Shown one piece after another: positions 61,468 through 64,000 of a DNA stretch of 64,000 bases (position 1 is the stretch's first letter; every line of letters starts with the position of its first letter). The position numbers were made by a program, and so were the translations under genes. The DNA lies in assembly GCF_026341775.1 (NCBI RefSeq), contig NZ_JAPEOB010000002.1, positions 124,001-188,000 of the forward strand. The letters are read 5' to 3'. The notes beneath the pieces were generated by a model. It worked only from the letters and a program-made list of their open reading frames with translations. It was not told the origin of the DNA and did no database searches. The stretch comes from Streptomyces sp. NBC_00654. GTDB lineage: Bacteria; Actinomycetota; Actinomycetes; Streptomycetales; Streptomycetaceae.

Positions 61468-61870
61468 GAAACCTCCTTGAGGTGCTGCGTGTTGCGGTCG
61501 AGTACCTGCTGTCGCGCCGCGTTCCCCTTGGGTACGGCAACTGCCGCACCACTGGGCGCGAGGGCGATGCCAGGCACTGGTTCCCGCATCTCCTGACGCG
61601 GCGGCGGCGTGGGTCGGGTGGCGGTGGGGACCGTGGGCATCCGACGAATGCGGCGTAGGACCGCTGGAGTCGTTCCTGCCACGTGGCGGTGCGCGTGAGG
61701 GTCGGTGACGTCCGTGCCGTCGGAGAATCCGAGCACGCCGGCGACCGTCCCGACCGCCCGCTCTTGCCGCCCTTGCCGCACACCCTTGCCATCCGAATCG
61801 CACAGAGGTTCGATATTTAGCGATTCGCGCGCGACATAAACTCACGACCCCTCCCCTATCGAACTTGCTT
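61468..61870. other. Long leader of the aminopeptidase
   Basis: Open frames on the minus strand here run into the peptidase frame but lack coding character except possibly REPVPGIALAPSGAAVAVPK. A low-GC part (61800-61900) probably contains the promoter. Confidence 0.35.
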
Positions 61871-61891
61871 CGATCGCTATACATTCGATCG
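61871..61891. promoter_or_regulatory. Operator C (CGATCG-N9-CGATCG)
   Basis: CGATCG-CTATACATT-CGATCG, the same arms and spacing as sites A (34376-34396) and B (41370-41390). It lies in the low-GC gap between the leftward peptidase leader and a rightward frame starting GTG 61910. The flanks are otherwise different from A and B, apart from TTGCT just before. Confidence 0.6.
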
Positions 61892-62226
61892 ATTCAGGAA
61901 GGCTACTACGTGACGGAAAGTAATTTCATCGCAGTTGGGGCCGAACCGACTCGGTTCGCCCCGCTCCGCGAGCACTTCGGCGCACCGCGCGAACTCCCGC
62001 TTTCCGCGATCGGCGCCCATCCGTGCCGACGCCCTGCGAACCATGCCGGCGTCCCGGTCCTTCTCGCGCTCACGCGTGCCGCAGATGGGGGCGATCACCC
62101 CACCCACCAGGTGACTCGCGACGAGGTCGGGCCGACATTCGATGAGCGACAGGCTCCCGCCGGGCCGCAGCCGGATGCCGCGGACGAAATATTGGGAAGC
62201 AATCCGAACAGGGAGTGCGTCTTCGG
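61892..62226 (+). other. Open frame of doubtful coding value after operator C
   Basis: A GTG at 61910 opens TESNFIAVGAEPTRFAPLRE and HFGAPRELPLSAIGAH, then drifts into Pro/Arg-rich noise up to 62230. The first 35 residues look coding and may be the relic of a gene once controlled by operator C. Confidence 0.3.
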
Positions 62227-63822
62227 ATGAGGACAGCGGTGCTCAGGCACATCCTCGAAGCGCTGGGACCGGCGCCGCTGCACCTTCTGACTGCGCGGGA
62301 CGGAGCCGATGTACCGGTGTCCGGCGCACTGATCCACGAACCGCGCGCGCCGCTGCCCCCGATGCGCAACGCCATGCTCTTCGCTGTGGGCGTGCGGCCT
62401 TCGAGCGTCGAGGCAGCCGAGCTGCTCGGGCAGGCGGCGCTGGCCGGCTACACATGCTTGGTCATCAAGCGCTACGGCGAGTCGGCCGGCCGGCTGGTGG
62501 CCACCGCAGCGGAGGCAGGGATCTCGCTTCTGGCAGCGGACGAGGACATTGCCTGGCATCATCTTGATGCCCTGGTCTCCTCCGTCCTGGCGGAAACCGG
62601 GCGCACCGTTCATGGGGCCGGTGCGCCGGCCGTCGGGGACCTGTTCGCCCTGGCCAACGCGATCGCGGCCATGGTTGGCGGCGCGACGACCATCGAGGAT
62701 CCGCGCCAGCGGATCCTGGCGTACTCCACTCTGCCCGACCAGCCGATCGATGAAGACCGACGGCAGGGCATTCTCGGCCTGCAGGTACCCGAACTCCCGG
62801 CGAACGGTGCGCTGTACCGCGAGGTGCACGGCACCACGCTGGTTCAGAGGTTCACCGACCCGATCGGCCTGCCCCGCCTTGCCGTCAGTGTGCACGCCGG
62901 GAGCGAACTGCTCGGGTCGATCTGGGTGGTCGACGCCGGCACTCTCGACCACGATGCCGTGCAGGCCCTCTCGCAGGCCGCGGCGACCGCGGCGTTGCAC
63001 CTGCTGGCGGCGCGTACAGCCGCTGATGTCGCCCGCCGCCAGCGCGCCGATGTGCTCCGACGGCTGCTGGCCGACCCGGCTGCCGTCAACATCGTGGCGC
63101 CGCAGCTCAGCCTGGACCCGGACGTCTCCGTGGCCGTGGCCGCCTTCGTCGTTGTGCCCTGCGGCGGCGATGGCATCGCCACCGCGCAGGCGGCCGCTCG
63201 GCTGGCGGACCTCGTCAGCGTGTACGTCGAGGCGCACTACGGGCGGCACGGGTGCGCACTGATCGAAGGCACCGTCTACGCGCTGTTGCCGGCGGGGCCT
63301 GCCGGGCAGTCGTACCACGGCTTCGTGGCCAACATCGCCCGGCGGGCGATGTCCGCCCTTCGGATTCCCGTCCATGCCGCACTCGGTTCCCACGTCGCCG
63401 GACTGCACCTGGCGGCCCGCTCACGCCAGGATGCCGATGTGGTGCTGAAGGTCCTCGCCGAGCGGCCGGCAGAGCCTGGCCTGCCCTCCGTCGCCACGAT
63501 CGACGAGGTCCGGGCGAGCGCGACCCTTCTGGAGCTGACCGAGGACCTTTCCGGCAATCCCCGGATGACGCAAGGGCTGGGACCTGCCATTCAGGTCTAC
63601 GACCGCGAGCACGCCACGGCCTACGCCAGAACGCTGCTCACGTACCTGAACGCCAACAGTGACATCGCCGCCGCCTCCCGCCGGCTCAACGTGCATCCGA
63701 ACACATGCCGATACCGGATCACGCGCGCCGAGGAGATCTTCCGCTTCAGCCTCGCCGACCAGGATGAGCGTCTCCTGCTCTGGATTCAGCTCCGCATCGG
63801 CGACCGGTTCACCGCACCATGA
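62227..63822 (+). CDS. PucR-family transcriptional regulator
   Basis: 531 residues from ATG 62227 (GTG 62215 possible; AGGGAGTG upstream). N-terminal PucR sensor-like domain: LLTARDGADVPVSGALIHEP, AMLFAVGVRPSSVEAAELLG. Then a GAF-like middle (LFALANAIAAMVGGATTIED) and a CdaR GGDEF-like part. C-terminal HTH_30: YARTLLTYLNANSDIAAASR, RLNVHPNTCRYRITRAEEIF. Members control purine, amino-acid or aromatic use. No target gene directly follows in the window. Confidence 0.9.
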   Translation: MRTAVLRHILEALGPAPLHLLTARDGADVPVSGALIHEPRAPLPPMRNAMLFAVGVRPSSVEAAELLGQAALAGYTCLVIKRYGESAGRLVATAAEAGISLLAADEDIAWHHLDALVSSVLAETGRTVHGAGAPAVGDLFALANAIAAMVGGATTIEDPRQRILAYSTLPDQPIDEDRRQGILGLQVPELPANGALYREVHGTTLVQRFTDPIGLPRLAVSVHAGSELLGSIWVVDAGTLDHDAVQALSQAAATAALHLLAARTAADVARRQRADVLRRLLADPAAVNIVAPQLSLDPDVSVAVAAFVVVPCGGDGIATAQAAARLADLVSVYVEAHYGRHGCALIEGTVYALLPAGPAGQSYHGFVANIARRAMSALRIPVHAALGSHVAGLHLAARSRQDADVVLKVLAERPAEPGLPSVATIDEVRASATLLELTEDLSGNPRMTQGLGPAIQVYDREHATAYARTLLTYLNANSDIAAASRRLNVHPNTCRYRITRAEEIFRFSLADQDERLLLWIQLRIGDRFTAP

Positions 63823-64000
63823 CGCCACGGTTGCGGATGCTGATGACCGCGGAGCGGAGGGACGCGGTTCGGGCAGCGGTGGCAGTGCTCGCGGCGGGCC
63901 GACGCCGGGCATGCCGGAGGTCACTTCGGTCCGTGGACTTCAGCGGCTCCGACCACTGCCCGACGAACGGCCGGATCGCGTCCAGCGGTCTGTCCAGCGG
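63823..64000. other. Window end, possible start of a leftward gene's tail
   Basis: The minus strand reads LDAIRPFVGQWSEPLKSTDR with coding look near 63900-64000, followed by Arg/Ala-rich noise. A gene reaching in from beyond the window is possible, not certain. Confidence 0.25.

Noticed and set aside
59896..61884. Longer 662-residue form of the aminopeptidase
   Set aside because: The extra N-terminus lacks family character; the signal peptide and AAGGAGG place the start at 61467.

Overview
The window looks like a piece of a Streptomyces chromosome (or a close actinomycete), probably from an arm or another plastic region. The DNA is very GC-rich, many genes start with GTG, ribosome sites are purine-rich, and the gene families are typical of the genus (DUF6233, a mycothiol-dependent maleylpyruvate isomerase, a secreted tripeptidyl aminopeptidase, a Ku protein with a lysine-rich tail).

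Bases 1 to about 30,000 are a graveyard of mobile DNA. I recognise pieces of IS4-, IS5-, ISL3-, IS1182-, IS630- and IS110-type transposases, a MITE-like element with 17-bp inverted ends, and many broken chromosomal genes (LigD-type ligase, Ku, an ABC exporter, a phosphoribosyltransferase, an acetyltransferase, DUF6233). Intact genes are scattered among them: two small secreted proteins, an FKBP isomerase, a reductase of the dihydrofolate reductase family, a membrane-anchored Mrr-type nuclease, two ArsR-type regulators and MFS exporters. The outstanding object is a complete IS110-family element (4604-6231) inserted in an IS5-family transposase gene. Its long left end folds like a bridge RNA, and guide segments in the two loops match the real target flanks and the element's own ends.

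Bases 30,600 to 50,500 are mostly intact metabolic genes. A multi-membrane M28 peptidase is followed by a gene set joined by a shared promoter: an 80-bp bidirectional promoter occurs twice (34341-34420 and 41334-41414). It drives a saccharopine-dehydrogenase-like gene plus alpha/beta hydrolase on one side, and a Baeyer-Villiger-type monooxygenase, membrane protein and thioredoxin-reductase-like enzyme on the other. A PaaX-family regulator lies between. The same CGATCG-N9-CGATCG core recurs at 61871-61891. Next come an operon of MFS importer, M81 (MlrC-like) metallopeptidase and amidohydrolase facing a double-domain Lrp/AsnC regulator, and a tightly overlapped operon of YheO-type regulator, aminotransferase and ornithine-cyclodeaminase-like enzyme.

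Bases 51,059 to 59,500 hold a complete aromatic catabolic block: gentisate 1,2-dioxygenase, fumarylpyruvate hydrolase, maleylpyruvate isomerase, 3-hydroxybenzoate 6-hydroxylase, a zinc alcohol dehydrogenase, an aldehyde dehydrogenase and an IclR regulator. Together these could take a hydroxybenzyl alcohol through aldehyde, 3-hydroxybenzoate and gentisate to fumarate and pyruvate. The window ends with a secreted tripeptidyl aminopeptidase and a PucR-type regulator. Several frameshifts fall in homopolymer or repeat tracts, so some apparent pseudogenes could be sequence errors.
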